From Herbiconiux flava (lineage in GTDB: Bacteria > Actinomycetota > Actinomycetes > Actinomycetales > Microbacteriaceae): a stretch of DNA of 64,000 bases. The notes beneath the pieces are model-generated. The model had not been told where the DNA came from. It did not search any database and saw nothing but the letters and a program-made list of their open reading frames with translations. The stretch lies in NCBI RefSeq assembly GCF_013409865.1, contig NZ_JACCBM010000001.1, forward strand, positions 1,984,001 to 2,048,000, given 5' to 3'. Of the stretch, positions 1 through 9,290 are shown piece after piece (the stretch's first letter is position 1; the number at the start of each line of letters is the position of its first letter). Both the position numbers and the translations under genes were made by a program.

Positions 1-2060
<2,060 letters not shown>

Positions 2061-2188
2061 CTGGTCTCCTCATGGGTGGTGATGGTGGTGACGTCGTGCG
2101 GGGTCGGCCCTTACCGTACCGGGTTCTCGCCGTGCCTCCACATCGGCCGGGCTCGCGTCCCGCTCTGTACCCGCGCCCGCGTGCGCGG

Positions 2189-2194
2189 TAGCGT
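2189..2194 (+). promoter_or_regulatory. Candidate -10 box of a leaderless promoter (GerW-like gene)
   Basis: TAGCGT ends 6 nt before the ATG at 2201, so transcription would begin at or next to the start codon. The gene has no Shine-Dalgarno sequence, which fits. No clear -35 box is visible. Confidence 0.4.
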
Positions 2195-2200
2195 TGCGGC

Positions 2201-2566
2201 ATGGCCGACCTCGTGGAATCCCTGACCGACTCCCTCAAGAAGCTGGGCATCGACGCCGCCTACGGCGCCCCCGTCGAGATCGACGGCTCGACGATCGTGC
2301 CCGTCGCGCTCGCCTGGTCGGGCTTCGGCGGAGGCACGGGCAACGCCTCCTCGCCCGGCACCGTCACCGAGCGCATCGCCGCGGGTGACGCCGGCGGCGA
2401 GGGCTTCGGCGGCGGCGGCGCGACCATCCCGATCGGCGCCTACGTCGCCTCGAACGGCACCGCGGTCTTCCAGCCGAACGTGGTGGCGCTCGCCGCGGTC
2501 GCGATCCCCCTCGTCTGGACCACGGGCCACGCCCTGGCCCGCATCATCCGCGCCCTCAAGAAGTAG
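2201..2566 (+). CDS. GerW/YtfJ-family protein
   Basis: A 121-residue protein with the layout of the GerW/YtfJ family: a short N-terminal helix, a 'TIVPVALAWSGFGGG' segment, a glycine-rich middle (GGEGFGGGGATIPIGAYV) and a hydrophobic stretch near the C-terminus (about residues 93-107). In Bacillus YtfJ is a spore coat/germination protein, but actinobacterial homologues occur in non-sporulating species and have no settled role. The hydrophobic end suggests membrane association. It appears monocistronic, with a leaderless start. Family assignment rests on the glycine-rich pattern; function is unknown. Confidence 0.7.
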   Translation: MADLVESLTDSLKKLGIDAAYGAPVEIDGSTIVPVALAWSGFGGGTGNASSPGTVTERIAAGDAGGEGFGGGGATIPIGAYVASNGTAVFQPNVVALAAVAIPLVWTTGHALARIIRALKK

Positions 2567-2581
2567 CCCCGCCCGCCCGAC

Positions 2582-2629
2582 TTGGCCCTTCCCGTCCTTC
2601 ACCGCGCGTTTTAGAACGGCTAGGGCCAA
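2582..2629. terminator. Inverted repeat between convergent genes, possible bidirectional terminator
   Basis: TTGGCCCT (2582-2589) is repeated inverted as AGGGCCAA (2622-2629), enclosing 32 nt. The right arm overlaps the stop codon of the minus-strand DUF559 gene and the left arm follows the GerW-like gene. The long loop makes a simple intrinsic terminator uncertain; it could instead be a dispersed intergenic repeat. Confidence 0.35.
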
Positions 2630-3378
2630 CTCGGTTCCGGATGCGCGGCGAGGGCAGCGCGGACGAGGCGCACGGCCTCGTGTCCACCGGCCGCGAGCTG
2701 ACGTCTTCGCACGCGGACGACGCGGTAGCCGAGGGCGTGGAGCTCGTCGATGCGGCTGATGTCGCGGTCGTACTGGCGTGCATCCGTTCGGTGCTGGTCG
2801 CCGTCGTACTCGACCACGACCCGTGCGTGACGGTAGAGCATGTCGACTCGCGCGACGAAACGGCCCCCGGTCGTTCGGAGCTCGCAGTTCAGGGCGGGTT
2901 CGGGCAGGCCGGCCCTCGTGAGGGCCAGACGGAGGCGCGACTCCTGCGGCGAGTCGGATCCCTCGCGCACGAGCTCCGCGGCCCGACGGGCGAGGGTCGC
3001 CCCGCGACCTCGGCACTCGCGGCTCCGCTGGACCAGTTCGTCGACCGTGCAGAACGGCCGGCGGAGATCGTCCCGCCGGGACGGGATGCGCACCAGGTGG
3101 TCACCAGCCACCACCAGTTCGTCCAGGGTCGACCCGCCTGCGAGCTGTAGCCACGCCGACACGGGGTCGACGACGGGAAGACCTCGGACGGTGCTCCGGG
3201 CACAGGCCTGGCAGAGCGCCATCAGGCCGCCCGGCGAGGCGGGGGCGCGGACGCCACGGAACGGGATGTCGAGGTCGCTTCCCCGCAGCCGGGTCTCGCC
3301 GACGCCCGCCGAGAGTGCCTCACCGAGGGCGAAAGGCCTTGAGGTGAGGTGGGACGGGAGGTCGATGCGGTGGGACAC
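2620..3378 (-). CDS. DUF559 (Vsr/MTES-like nuclease fold) domain protein
   Basis: About 252 residues from a GTG at 3378; another GTG at 3402 is possible, and no good ribosome binding site settles it. The N-terminal half resembles the abortive-infection AbiEi-like 'VVDPVSAWLQLA ... LDELVVAGDHLV' arrangement common in actinobacterial DUF559 proteins. The C-terminal half has the endonuclease-like core: a conserved Glu (SPQESRLR), VARVDMLY, VVVEYDGDQHR with the D/E residues of a PD-(D/E)xK-type site, then 'GYRVVRVRRR'. Such proteins are very common singletons in Microbacteriaceae and their substrate is unknown. It is convergent with the GerW-like gene and its start lies close to the divergent TPP riboswitch. 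Confidence 0.7.
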   Translation of the reverse strand: MSHRIDLPSHLTSRPFALGEALSAGVGETRLRGSDLDIPFRGVRAPASPGGLMALCQACARSTVRGLPVVDPVSAWLQLAGGSTLDELVVAGDHLVRIPSRRDDLRRPFCTVDELVQRSRECRGRGATLARRAAELVREGSDSPQESRLRLALTRAGLPEPALNCELRTTGGRFVARVDMLYRHARVVVEYDGDQHRTDARQYDRDISRIDELHALGYRVVRVRRRQLAAGGHEAVRLVRAALAAHPEPSWP

Positions 3379-3441
3379 GACCCGATGATGCCGCGCCCAC
3401 ACGACCCGGACGCGGTTATCCACAGGGGTGGGGCGGGTGCC

Positions 3442-3447
3442 TATACT
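3442..3447 (+). promoter_or_regulatory. Candidate -10 box of the thiamine transporter operon
   Basis: TATACT, seven bases before the first base that can pair in the TPP riboswitch, gives a start site near 3454. The sequence about 20 bp upstream (TTATCC) is only a weak -35. Confidence 0.5.
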
Positions 3448-3451
3448 GGGG

Positions 3452-3541
3452 GCACACGGGAGTCCGGTGAGCCGGGCTGAGAGGAAGGTTCTCAACCTTC
3501 GACCGTCGAACCTGATCTGGATCATGCCAGCGCAGGGAGGC
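3452..3541 (+). promoter_or_regulatory. TPP (THI element) riboswitch
   Basis: The conserved thiamine pyrophosphate aptamer core is readable: GGGAGTCCGG near the 5' side, GGGCTGAGAGGAAGG at 3474-3488 (the CUGAGA pyrimidine-sensing loop), a variable P3-like hairpin, then GAACCTGATCTGGATCATGC (3508-3527) and CCAGCGCAGGGAGG, the diphosphate-sensing half. It is the leader of an ECF transporter operon for thiamine or its pyrimidine precursor, so high TPP should switch the operon off. Confidence 0.95.
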
Positions 3542-3578
3542 ATCTCACGGTGCGACGGCTCCAGCCGTACGCCCGACC

Positions 3579-3608
3579 CGTGCCCCTTCCACCGAATGAA
3601 AGGGCACG
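3579..3608 (+). promoter_or_regulatory. Ribosome-binding-site hairpin, probable riboswitch expression platform
   Basis: CGTGCCC (3579-3585) pairs perfectly with GGGCACG (3602-3608). The right arm holds the only Shine-Dalgarno-like AGGG (3601-3604) before the GTG start at 3613. A smaller hairpin (ACGGC/GCCGT, 3555-3568) sits between it and the aptamer. The arrangement suggests TPP control at translation initiation rather than by a terminator, because no T-tract follows. Confidence 0.55.
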
Positions 3609-3612
3609 ATCA

Positions 3613-4260
3613 GTGCATTCCACCATCAGCAAGCCCGCGGCCGCCGCCGCGACCCGCCCCCGCCCGACGCTGAAGTGGCGGGTGGTCGACATCGTCATCG
3701 CGAGCGTCATCGGCGTCGCCGCCGGACTCATCTTCTGGGTCTGGAACCTCACCTACTCGCCCTTCAGCGCCGGCCTCGAAGCCGTGCTCCCCGGCCTCCA
3801 GTCGGCCATCGGCGGCGTGTGGCTGTTCGCCGGCGTGCTCGGCGGGCTGATCATCCGGAAGCCCGGCGCCGCCATCTACACCGAGCTCGTCGCGGCCACC
3901 GTGTCGGCGCTCGTCGGCACCCAGTGGGGTGTGCTCACACTCGAGGCGGGCCTCGTGCAGGGCCTCGGCGCCGAGCTCGTCTTCGCGCTGTTCCTCTACG
4001 GCAACTACCGCGTCTACGTCGCCGTGCTCGCGGGCGCCGGTGCCGGCCTCGCCATGGGCATCAACGACATCGTGCTCTGGTACCCGGCGCTCGGCGGCGA
4101 CTTCAAGACGATCTACGTGATCGCCGCGGTCGTCGGCGCCTCGATCGTCGCCGGGCTGCTGTCGTGGCTGATCGTGCGGGCGCTCGCGTCCACGGGGGCG
4201 CTCAACCGCTTCGCTGCCGGTCGCGAGGTGACGGCGCGAGAGGCGTCGGCTCGGGCGTGA
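3613..4260 (+). CDS. ykoE: ECF transporter substrate-binding (S) component, YkoE type
   Basis: A 215-residue integral membrane protein. After a short Ala/Arg/Pro-rich start come about five or six hydrophobic segments, among them VVDIVIASVIGVAAGLIFWV, a 'GGVWLFAGVLGGLIIRKPGA' stretch and 'AVLAGAGAGLAMGINDIVLW'. These match YkoE, the S component that captures hydroxymethylpyrimidine or thiamine for an energy-coupling-factor ABC importer. The GTG at 3613 is chosen because AGGG lies 8 nt upstream; an earlier in-frame ATG at 3550 would place translation over the riboswitch hairpins. It overlaps the ATPase gene by 4 nt (GTGA). Family assignment is strong; the exact substrate is inferred from the riboswitch. 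Confidence 0.9.
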   Translation: MHSTISKPAAAAATRPRPTLKWRVVDIVIASVIGVAAGLIFWVWNLTYSPFSAGLEAVLPGLQSAIGGVWLFAGVLGGLIIRKPGAAIYTELVAATVSALVGTQWGVLTLEAGLVQGLGAELVFALFLYGNYRVYVAVLAGAGAGLAMGINDIVLWYPALGGDFKTIYVIAAVVGASIVAGLLSWLIVRALASTGALNRFAAGREVTAREASARA

Positions 4261-5996
4261 CGCGGGTGACTCGGGTGGCGCGCGGCGAGGGTTCGGGGCC
4301 GCTGGGTGCGGTTCCGGATGCTCGTGCCGAGCCGTCCGGGCCCGCCGACGTGGCCCCCGCCGCCGCTGCGCGGGCCACCGCTCCGGCCGCCGCCGCGCGC
4401 GGCGCCGAGCTGCGCGCCGAGGGGTGGGGCTGGCGCCACGCCGGACGCTCCGAGTGGGCCGTCCGCGGCCTAGACCTCGCGATCGAACCGGGGGAGCGGG
4501 TGCTGCTGCTCGGCGCGTCCGGGGCGGGCAAGTCGACGCTCGTGCATGCCTTCGCGGGCGTGTTGGGCGGATCCGACGAGGGCGAGCAGGAGGGCTCGCT
4601 CACCGTGGGCGGCCGCCTCCCCGCCGAGTCGCGCGGCCGCACGGGTCTCGTGCTGCAGGACCCCGACTCCCAGGTCGCCCTCGCCCGCATCGGCGACGAC
4701 ATCGCTTTCGGCTGCGAGAACCTCGGCATTCCGCGCGAGGAGATCTGGCACCGGGTCGGCGAGGCGATGACGGCCGTCGGCCTCGACCTCCCGCTCGACC
4801 GCCCGACCTCGGCGCTCTCGGGCGGGCAGAAGCAGCGGGTCGCGCTCGCCGGAGTGCTCGCCATGCGCCCCGAGGTCGTGCTCCTCGACGAGCCGACGGC
4901 CAACCTCGATCCCGCGGGCGTCTCCGAGGTGCGGGATGCCGTGGCCGCCGTCGTCCGCGCCTCGAACGCCACCTTCGTGGTGATCGAGCACCGCGTCGAC
5001 GTCTGGCTCGACGTCGTCGACCGCGTGATCGTGCTCGATCCCGGCGGCGGCGTGCTCGCCGACGGTGACCCGGCTACGGTGCTCCGCGAGCGGGGTGCCG
5101 AACTCGCGCGCGGCGGCGTCTGGGTGCCGGGCTTCGACCCGCTCGAGGGGCGACCGGCTCGGCAGGCGCACCCCTCGACGACGGATGCTCGGCCCACCCT
5201 GCTCGCCACCACCGACCTCGCCGTCGGCCGCACCCCGGCGACGGTCGCCGCCCGTGGACTCGACCTCGAGGTCGCCCGCGCGTCGGCTCTGGCGCTGACC
5301 GGCCCGAACGGAGCCGGCAAGTCGACCCTCGCCCTCACGATCGCGGGCCTGCTCGAACCCGTCGGGGGAATCCTCCGCGCCCTCCCGACGCTCACGGGCG
5401 ACCCGGCGAGCGACGCGCCGTCCTCGTCCGAGACGGCGGTCGCCGAGCCCGGAACCCGGCGGGTGGCTCGGAGACACCGCCGCGCCGTGCGGCGCGCGCG
5501 CCGGTGGGGCGGGGTGGGCGGGAGGCCGCTGGGCGAGCATCCGTTCGCCTGGCCCTCGCGGGAGCTGCTCACCCGGATCGGAACGGTGTTCCAGGACCCT
5601 GAGCACCAGTTCGTGGCCGGGACCGTGCGGGGCGAGCTCGAGGTGGCGCTCAAGGCGCTGCGGCTCGAGGCCACCGAGATCGACGCGCGGGTGGCCGAGG
5701 TCGCCGGGCGGCTGCGGCTCGACGGGCTGCTCACCGCCAACCCCTACACGCTCTCGGGCGGCGAGAAGCGGCGGCTCTCGGTGGCGTCGGTGCTCGTCGC
5801 GCGACCCGCCGTGCTGGTGCTCGACGAGCCGACCTTCGGGCAGGACTCGCGCACCTGGGCCGAGCTCGTGCGCCTGCTCGGCGAGCAGCTCGACCGGGGG
5901 ACGGCGGTGGTGGCGGTCACCCACGATCGCGCCTTCATCGACGCCCTCGCCGACCGCGAGCTCGAGGTCAGGCCGGCCGACGGGACCCTGTCGTGA
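4257..5996 (+). CDS. ykoD: ECF transporter fused double ATPase, YkoD type
   Basis: A 579-residue protein with two ABC ATPase domains, powering the importer with the YkoE and YkoC subunits. Domain 1: Walker A GASGAGKST (residues 86-94), signature LSGGQKQR (about 187-194), Walker B/D-loop LLDEPTANLD. Domain 2: Walker A GPNGAGKST (about 349), Q-loop FQDPEHQF, signature LSGGEKRR (about 499), LDEPTFGQD. About 50 Ala/Pro-rich residues precede domain 1. Between Walker A and the Q-loop of domain 2 is an Arg-rich insertion (about residues 380-430) of no known role. The GTG start overlaps ykoE by 4 nt, and the stop overlaps ykoC in the same GTGA way, so the three should be translationally coupled. Confidence 0.93.
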   Translation: MTRVTRVARGEGSGPLGAVPDARAEPSGPADVAPAAAARATAPAAAARGAELRAEGWGWRHAGRSEWAVRGLDLAIEPGERVLLLGASGAGKSTLVHAFAGVLGGSDEGEQEGSLTVGGRLPAESRGRTGLVLQDPDSQVALARIGDDIAFGCENLGIPREEIWHRVGEAMTAVGLDLPLDRPTSALSGGQKQRVALAGVLAMRPEVVLLDEPTANLDPAGVSEVRDAVAAVVRASNATFVVIEHRVDVWLDVVDRVIVLDPGGGVLADGDPATVLRERGAELARGGVWVPGFDPLEGRPARQAHPSTTDARPTLLATTDLAVGRTPATVAARGLDLEVARASALALTGPNGAGKSTLALTIAGLLEPVGGILRALPTLTGDPASDAPSSSETAVAEPGTRRVARRHRRAVRRARRWGGVGGRPLGEHPFAWPSRELLTRIGTVFQDPEHQFVAGTVRGELEVALKALRLEATEIDARVAEVAGRLRLDGLLTANPYTLSGGEKRRLSVASVLVARPAVLVLDEPTFGQDSRTWAELVRLLGEQLDRGTAVVAVTHDRAFIDALADRELEVRPADGTLS

Positions 5997-6775
5997 GCGT
6001 TCTGACCCCGGTGCGCGGCAGCGGGCGCATCTACGCCGTCAACCCGGTGGCGAAGCTGGCGGCGTCGCTGCTGCTGAGCCTGTTCCTGCTCGTGACGGTC
6101 GACTGGGTGTCGGCGCTCGTGGCGCTGGCGCTGGAGAGCGTGCTGTTCGTCTGGGCAGGGCTCGGGCCGCGGGCGTTCTTCCGGCGCACGGCCGCGATCT
6201 GGATCGCCGCACCGCTCGCCGGCGTCACCACCGTGCTCTACGGGCTGCCGTCGGGCACGGCCTACTTCGAGTTCGGGCTGATCCACGTCACGGAGGGCTC
6301 GGTGCAGCTCGCGCTGGCGTCGGCGCTGCGCATCCTCGCGATCGGTCTGCCGGCCGTCGTGCTGTTCGCGACCATCGACCCGACCGACCTCGCCGACGGG
6401 CTCGCCCAGGTCGTGAAGCTGCCCAGCCGTTTCGTGCTCGGGGCGCTGGCCGCGCTGCGGCTCGTGGGGCTGTTCCTCGACGACTGGCGGCAGCTCGAGC
6501 TGGCGCGGCGCGCGCGGGGGATCGGCGACACCGGCCGCCTCCGCCGCTTCCTCAACCAGGCGTTCGCGCTGCTGGTGCTGTCGCTCCGGCGCGGCAGCAA
6601 GCTCGCGACGGCGATGGAGGCCCGCGGCTTCGGCGGCAGCACGGTGCGCACGTGGGCTCGCCCGTCGCGGTTCGGGGCGCGCGACTGGATGCTCGTGCTG
6701 ATCGGCCTCGCGATCGGAGCGGTGGCGCTCGGCGCCTCGATCGCCACCGGTTCCGTCAACTTCGTGCTCGGGTGA
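5993..6775 (+). CDS. ykoC: ECF transporter transmembrane (T) component, YkoC/EcfT type
   Basis: A 260-residue membrane protein with several transmembrane helices (for example about residues 20-55 and 235-257). It shows the two short Ala-Arg-Gly coupling motifs of EcfT proteins, in LARRARGIGDTG and AMEARGFGGS, which contact the ATPase grooves. It completes the thiamine-precursor importer of the operon. The GTG start at 5993 overlaps the stop of the ATPase gene. Ten nucleotides separate it from the following kinase gene. Confidence 0.92.
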   Translation: MSVLTPVRGSGRIYAVNPVAKLAASLLLSLFLLVTVDWVSALVALALESVLFVWAGLGPRAFFRRTAAIWIAAPLAGVTTVLYGLPSGTAYFEFGLIHVTEGSVQLALASALRILAIGLPAVVLFATIDPTDLADGLAQVVKLPSRFVLGALAALRLVGLFLDDWRQLELARRARGIGDTGRLRRFLNQAFALLVLSLRRGSKLATAMEARGFGGSTVRTWARPSRFGARDWMLVLIGLAIGAVALGASIATGSVNFVLG

Positions 6776-6785
6776 GGGGCGGGCG

Positions 6786-7274
6786 ATGACGGTAATCCTG
6801 ATCGACGGGCCGAGCGGCTCGGGCAAGACCGTGCTGGCCGAGCGGATGCGCGCCGGCTGGGTCGGCGGAGACCGTCCGACCCTGGTGCACCTCGACGACA
6901 TGTACCCCGGCTGGGACGGGCTGGAGGCAGCGAGTGCACTGCTCGTGACCGAGCTGCTGGAGCCGCTGCGCGCCGGACGTCCCGCGGGGTGGCGGCGCTG
7001 GGACTGGGCGGGGGACACGGCGGCGGAGTGGCACGGGGTCGACCCCGCGCATCCGCTCATCGTGGAGGGCTGCGGGGCGATGAGCCGCCGGGCCGTGGAG
7101 CTGGCCGACCTGACGGTGTGGGTCGAGGCCGACGAGGTGGAGCGGAAGCGCCGGGCGCTCGAGCGCGACGGGGAGCTCTATGCGCGGGAGTGGGAGCGGT
7201 GGGACGCGCAGTGGCGCACCTTCGTGGCCCGCGAGCAGCCGCGGGCGGCGGCGACGTTCGTCGTGCCGACCTGA
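6786..7274 (+). CDS. Small P-loop kinase, uridine-kinase-like, last gene of the ECF operon
   Basis: A 162-residue protein beginning with a Walker A motif (IDGPSGSGKT, residues 6-15), followed by HLDDMYPGWDG, which is typical of the uridine kinase/phosphoribulokinase group (substrate-binding Asp), WRRWDW, and a late VWVEADEVERKRRALERDG with lid-type basic residues. It starts 10 nt after ykoC and is probably in the same TPP-controlled transcript. Uridine kinase-like proteins are widely annotated in actinobacteria without proof of substrate. The location allows, but does not show, a role in phosphorylating an imported thiamine precursor. Confidence 0.75.
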   Translation: MTVILIDGPSGSGKTVLAERMRAGWVGGDRPTLVHLDDMYPGWDGLEAASALLVTELLEPLRAGRPAGWRRWDWAGDTAAEWHGVDPAHPLIVEGCGAMSRRAVELADLTVWVEADEVERKRRALERDGELYAREWERWDAQWRTFVAREQPRAAATFVVPT

Positions 7275-7323
7275 GTCGACTTGCTCTGGGCGGGGCGTGA
7301 GTCGTCTTGCTCTGGGCAGGGCG
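7272..7323. repeat. Tandem direct repeat, 2 x 26 bp
   Basis: Two adjacent 26-bp copies (7272-7297 and 7298-7323) differ at two positions (A/T at unit position 8, G/A at unit position 21). Each holds the core CTTGCTCTGGGC. The first copy begins exactly with the TGA stop of the kinase gene. The repeat sits between convergent genes. Confidence 0.85.
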
Positions 7324-7344
7324 AGCGTCGTCGACGGCCCCGGG

Positions 7345-8601
7345 TCAGCCGAAGCGGGAGGCGATGAAGGCCTCGATGACCGGCACGGGGTGGGTGAGAC
7401 GCCAGATCGGGCCCGGGTCGCCGATGCGGCCGTCGAGCTCGAGCAGCACGTTCAGGGGGCCGTCGGGCGTGGTGACCGTGACGCTGCCGATCTGCTCGCC
7501 CTTCGAGCCGGTGCTGAGCGGCTTGGCGTCGACGTCGTACCGAAGCGGCGACGTGGCCCAGAGCATGCGGCTCTCGGTGCCCATGGCGACGCCGTTCGCG
7601 CTCTCGCCCCAGGCGGTGCTGTACGTGACGAAGCTCTGCCCCTCGGTGACGACGGGGGTGGCGCGCACCGTGCTCGCCGCCGTCTCGGTGAGGGTGGTGA
7701 GGTCGGCGTCGAGCGTCTCCCAGTCGGGTTCGCGCAGGAACGCGCCGTAGAGGCGCACCGAGCCCTCGGCCCCGGCCGGCGTGACGTCGAGCGCGAAGAG
7801 AACGCAGACGCCCGCCTCGTCGGTGTAGCTGCGGGAGAGCATCGTGTAGCCCTCGTCGGCGGCGTAGGCGGCCAGGTTCTCGACCGAGCGGTTGCCGTTC
7901 ACCGTGACGCTCTCGCTCGCCATGATCTCGGCGAGAGCCGGTTCGGTGCCGGCCAGTGCCGCGATCTGTGCGAGGTCGGATGCGCTGCCGACGTCGCCCT
8001 CGGCGAGCCCGGTCGCGTCGACGAGCTGCACGCTCGCGAACCCCTTCTCGGTCAGCCACGCCTGAGCGGCCTCGAGGTAACCATCCATCGAGCCGAAGGC
8101 CCAGCGAGCGAGGGCGTCGGCATGGTTGTTGCTCGAACCGAGGAGCATGGCCTCGAGCATCTGGCGCTGGCTCCACTGCTCGCCCGCGATGAACGAGATG
8201 GCGCGGGCGCGCTCGCTGAGGTACTGGACGTAGGAGGCGTAGTCGTCGGCCGAGACGGTGACCTGCTCGCCGGCGGCGCCCGCGGCCAGCGGCTTGGCGT
8301 CGAGCACGACGAGCGCCGTGATGATCTTCGCCGTGCCGCCGAGAGGCACAGCCTCGGCGATGCCGCCCGAGGCCAGCACGCCGTCGGACTTCTCGGCGAC
8401 GATGGCGCTCGCGCCCGTCTGCGGCACCGTGGGCGCCCCGGTGGTTCCCGACTCGGCGGCCGCGTCGCCGACGGAGGCCGTCGCGGCGGGCAGCGGGCCG
8501 ACCAGCGTCGCCGGACCGTAGACGCCGACCGCGAGGATGACGAACACGCCGACGACGATCACGACGGCGCGGAGGGCCTTGCGCGCGGGGGATGCTGCCA
8601 T
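7345..8601 (-). CDS. DD-carboxypeptidase (peptidase S11) homologue, probably catalytically inactive
   Basis: A 418-residue protein with an N-terminal membrane anchor/signal segment (about residues 10-30, VVIVVGVFVILAVGVY) followed by an extracytoplasmic PBP5-like domain. S11 enzymes remove the terminal D-Ala of peptidoglycan peptides using SxxK, SxN and KTG motifs. Here the SxxK position reads GTAK (89-92), so the nucleophile Ser is Gly. SxN is kept (SSN, about 156-158). KTG is replaced by SRS just before YTDEAG (about 256-264). The flanking context (PLGGTAKIITAL; YTDEAGVCVLFA) makes the alignment convincing. Likely a binding or regulatory pseudoenzyme at the cell wall. It starts at ATG 8601 with a leaderless promoter. 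Confidence 0.8.
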   Translation of the reverse strand: MAASPARKALRAVVIVVGVFVILAVGVYGPATLVGPLPAATASVGDAAAESGTTGAPTVPQTGASAIVAEKSDGVLASGGIAEAVPLGGTAKIITALVVLDAKPLAAGAAGEQVTVSADDYASYVQYLSERARAISFIAGEQWSQRQMLEAMLLGSSNNHADALARWAFGSMDGYLEAAQAWLTEKGFASVQLVDATGLAEGDVGSASDLAQIAALAGTEPALAEIMASESVTVNGNRSVENLAAYAADEGYTMLSRSYTDEAGVCVLFALDVTPAGAEGSVRLYGAFLREPDWETLDADLTTLTETAASTVRATPVVTEGQSFVTYSTAWGESANGVAMGTESRMLWATSPLRYDVDAKPLSTGSKGEQIGSVTVTTPDGPLNVLLELDGRIGDPGPIWRLTHPVPVIEAFIASRFG

Positions 8602-8607
8602 GGCATC

Positions 8608-8613
8608 AGGCTA
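8608..8613 (-). promoter_or_regulatory. Candidate -10 box of a leaderless promoter (S11 homologue)
   Basis: On the minus strand TAGCCT is followed by 6 nt and then the ATG at 8601. There is no Shine-Dalgarno sequence. Confidence 0.45.
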
Positions 8614-8696
8614 GGGGCGACCGCCGACAGCGCGGGGGAGGGACGCGGGCGTCCGGGTAACGATGTGCTGTGAAGCCGCTGGACCTGGAGCGCCGC

Positions 8697-9047
8697 TCAG
8701 CCCCAGCCGAGCTCGTGCAGCTTCTCGTCGTCGATGCCGTAGTAGTGGGCGATCTCGTGCACGAGGGTGACGTGCACCTGATCGCGCAGCTCCTCGACGT
8801 CGTCGCAGATGGCGAGCAGGGGCTCGCGGTAGAGCGTGATGCGGTCGGGCATCTCGCCGAAGCCGTACTGGCCGCGCTCGGTGACCGCGACGCCGTCGTA
8901 GAGGCCGAGGAGGTCGAGGCTGCCGTCCTCGGGCCGGTCGTCGACGACGAAGACCACGTTGTCGAGCCCGTCGAGCATGTCGTCGGGCAGCTGATCGAGT
9001 TCGTCGCCCACGAGCGCCTCGAAGTCGTCGGCGGTCATCTCGAGCAT
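8697..9047 (-). CDS. Metallopeptidase family protein (minimal zincin)
   Basis: A 116-residue cytoplasmic protein with a HEIAHYYG zinc site (HExxH) near the C-terminus, preceded by acidic stretches and the conserved 'GLYDGVAVTERGQYGFGEMPDRITLY' region (given here only as a family landmark, residues about 48-72). It matches the small zincin family (DUF1025/metallopeptidase_2) widespread in actinobacteria, whose substrates are unknown. ATG at 9047 is taken because GGGG lies about 6 nt upstream; an ATG at 9038 is an alternative. A terminator and tRNA-His lie upstream, so it is probably a single-gene unit. Confidence 0.85.
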   Translation of the reverse strand: MLEMTADDFEALVGDELDQLPDDMLDGLDNVVFVVDDRPEDGSLDLLGLYDGVAVTERGQYGFGEMPDRITLYREPLLAICDDVEELRDQVHVTLVHEIAHYYGIDDEKLHELGWG

Positions 9048-9120
9048 CCGGAGCCCCGTTCATGGTGCAGAGCAGGCCGGCACCCGGCGACCTGCATGGA
9101 GTGACGATGGGTGGATACGA

Positions 9121-9148
9121 CGATGGCCCGGCGTGAACCGGGCCATCG
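9121..9148. terminator. Terminator hairpin downstream of tRNA-His
   Basis: CGATGGCCCGG (9121-9131) pairs perfectly over 11 bp with CCGGGCCATCG (9138-9148) around a 6-nt loop. It lies just past the 3' end of the minus-strand tRNA-His and before the metallopeptidase gene. No long T-tract follows, as is usual in this GC-rich group. Confidence 0.7.
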
Positions 9149-9168
9149 TGGCGGCTGTCGGCCGCCGG

Positions 9169-9244
9169 TGGGGTGAATAACGGGACTCGAACCCGCGACA
9201 TCCGGCACCACAAGCCAGCGCTCTACCAACTGAGCTATATCCAC
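9169..9244 (-). tRNA. tRNA-His (GTG)
   Basis: A full cloverleaf can be folded: acceptor GTGGATA/TATTCAC, D-arm GCTC/GAGC, anticodon arm CTGGC-TTGTGGT-GCCGG with anticodon GTG, T-arm GCGGG/CCCGT. The base before position 1 is G, giving the G-1 typical of tRNA-His opposite C73. CCA is encoded (minus strand, 9171-9169). Confidence 0.97.
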
Positions 9245-9290
9245 CATGCGCCCCGTGATCGAGATCGTGGGGCAACGACAAACGAGTCTA

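Noticed and set aside
2620..3378. Restriction or toxin-antitoxin system around the DUF559 gene
   Set aside because: No methylase, antitoxin or second gene lies beside it; it stands alone between a GerW-like gene and the TPP riboswitch.
3675..4256. In-frame upstream extension of the ECF ATPase gene
   Set aside because: It overlaps ykoE in another frame and is Arg/His-rich. The GTG at 4257, overlapping the ykoE stop, gives the normal protein.
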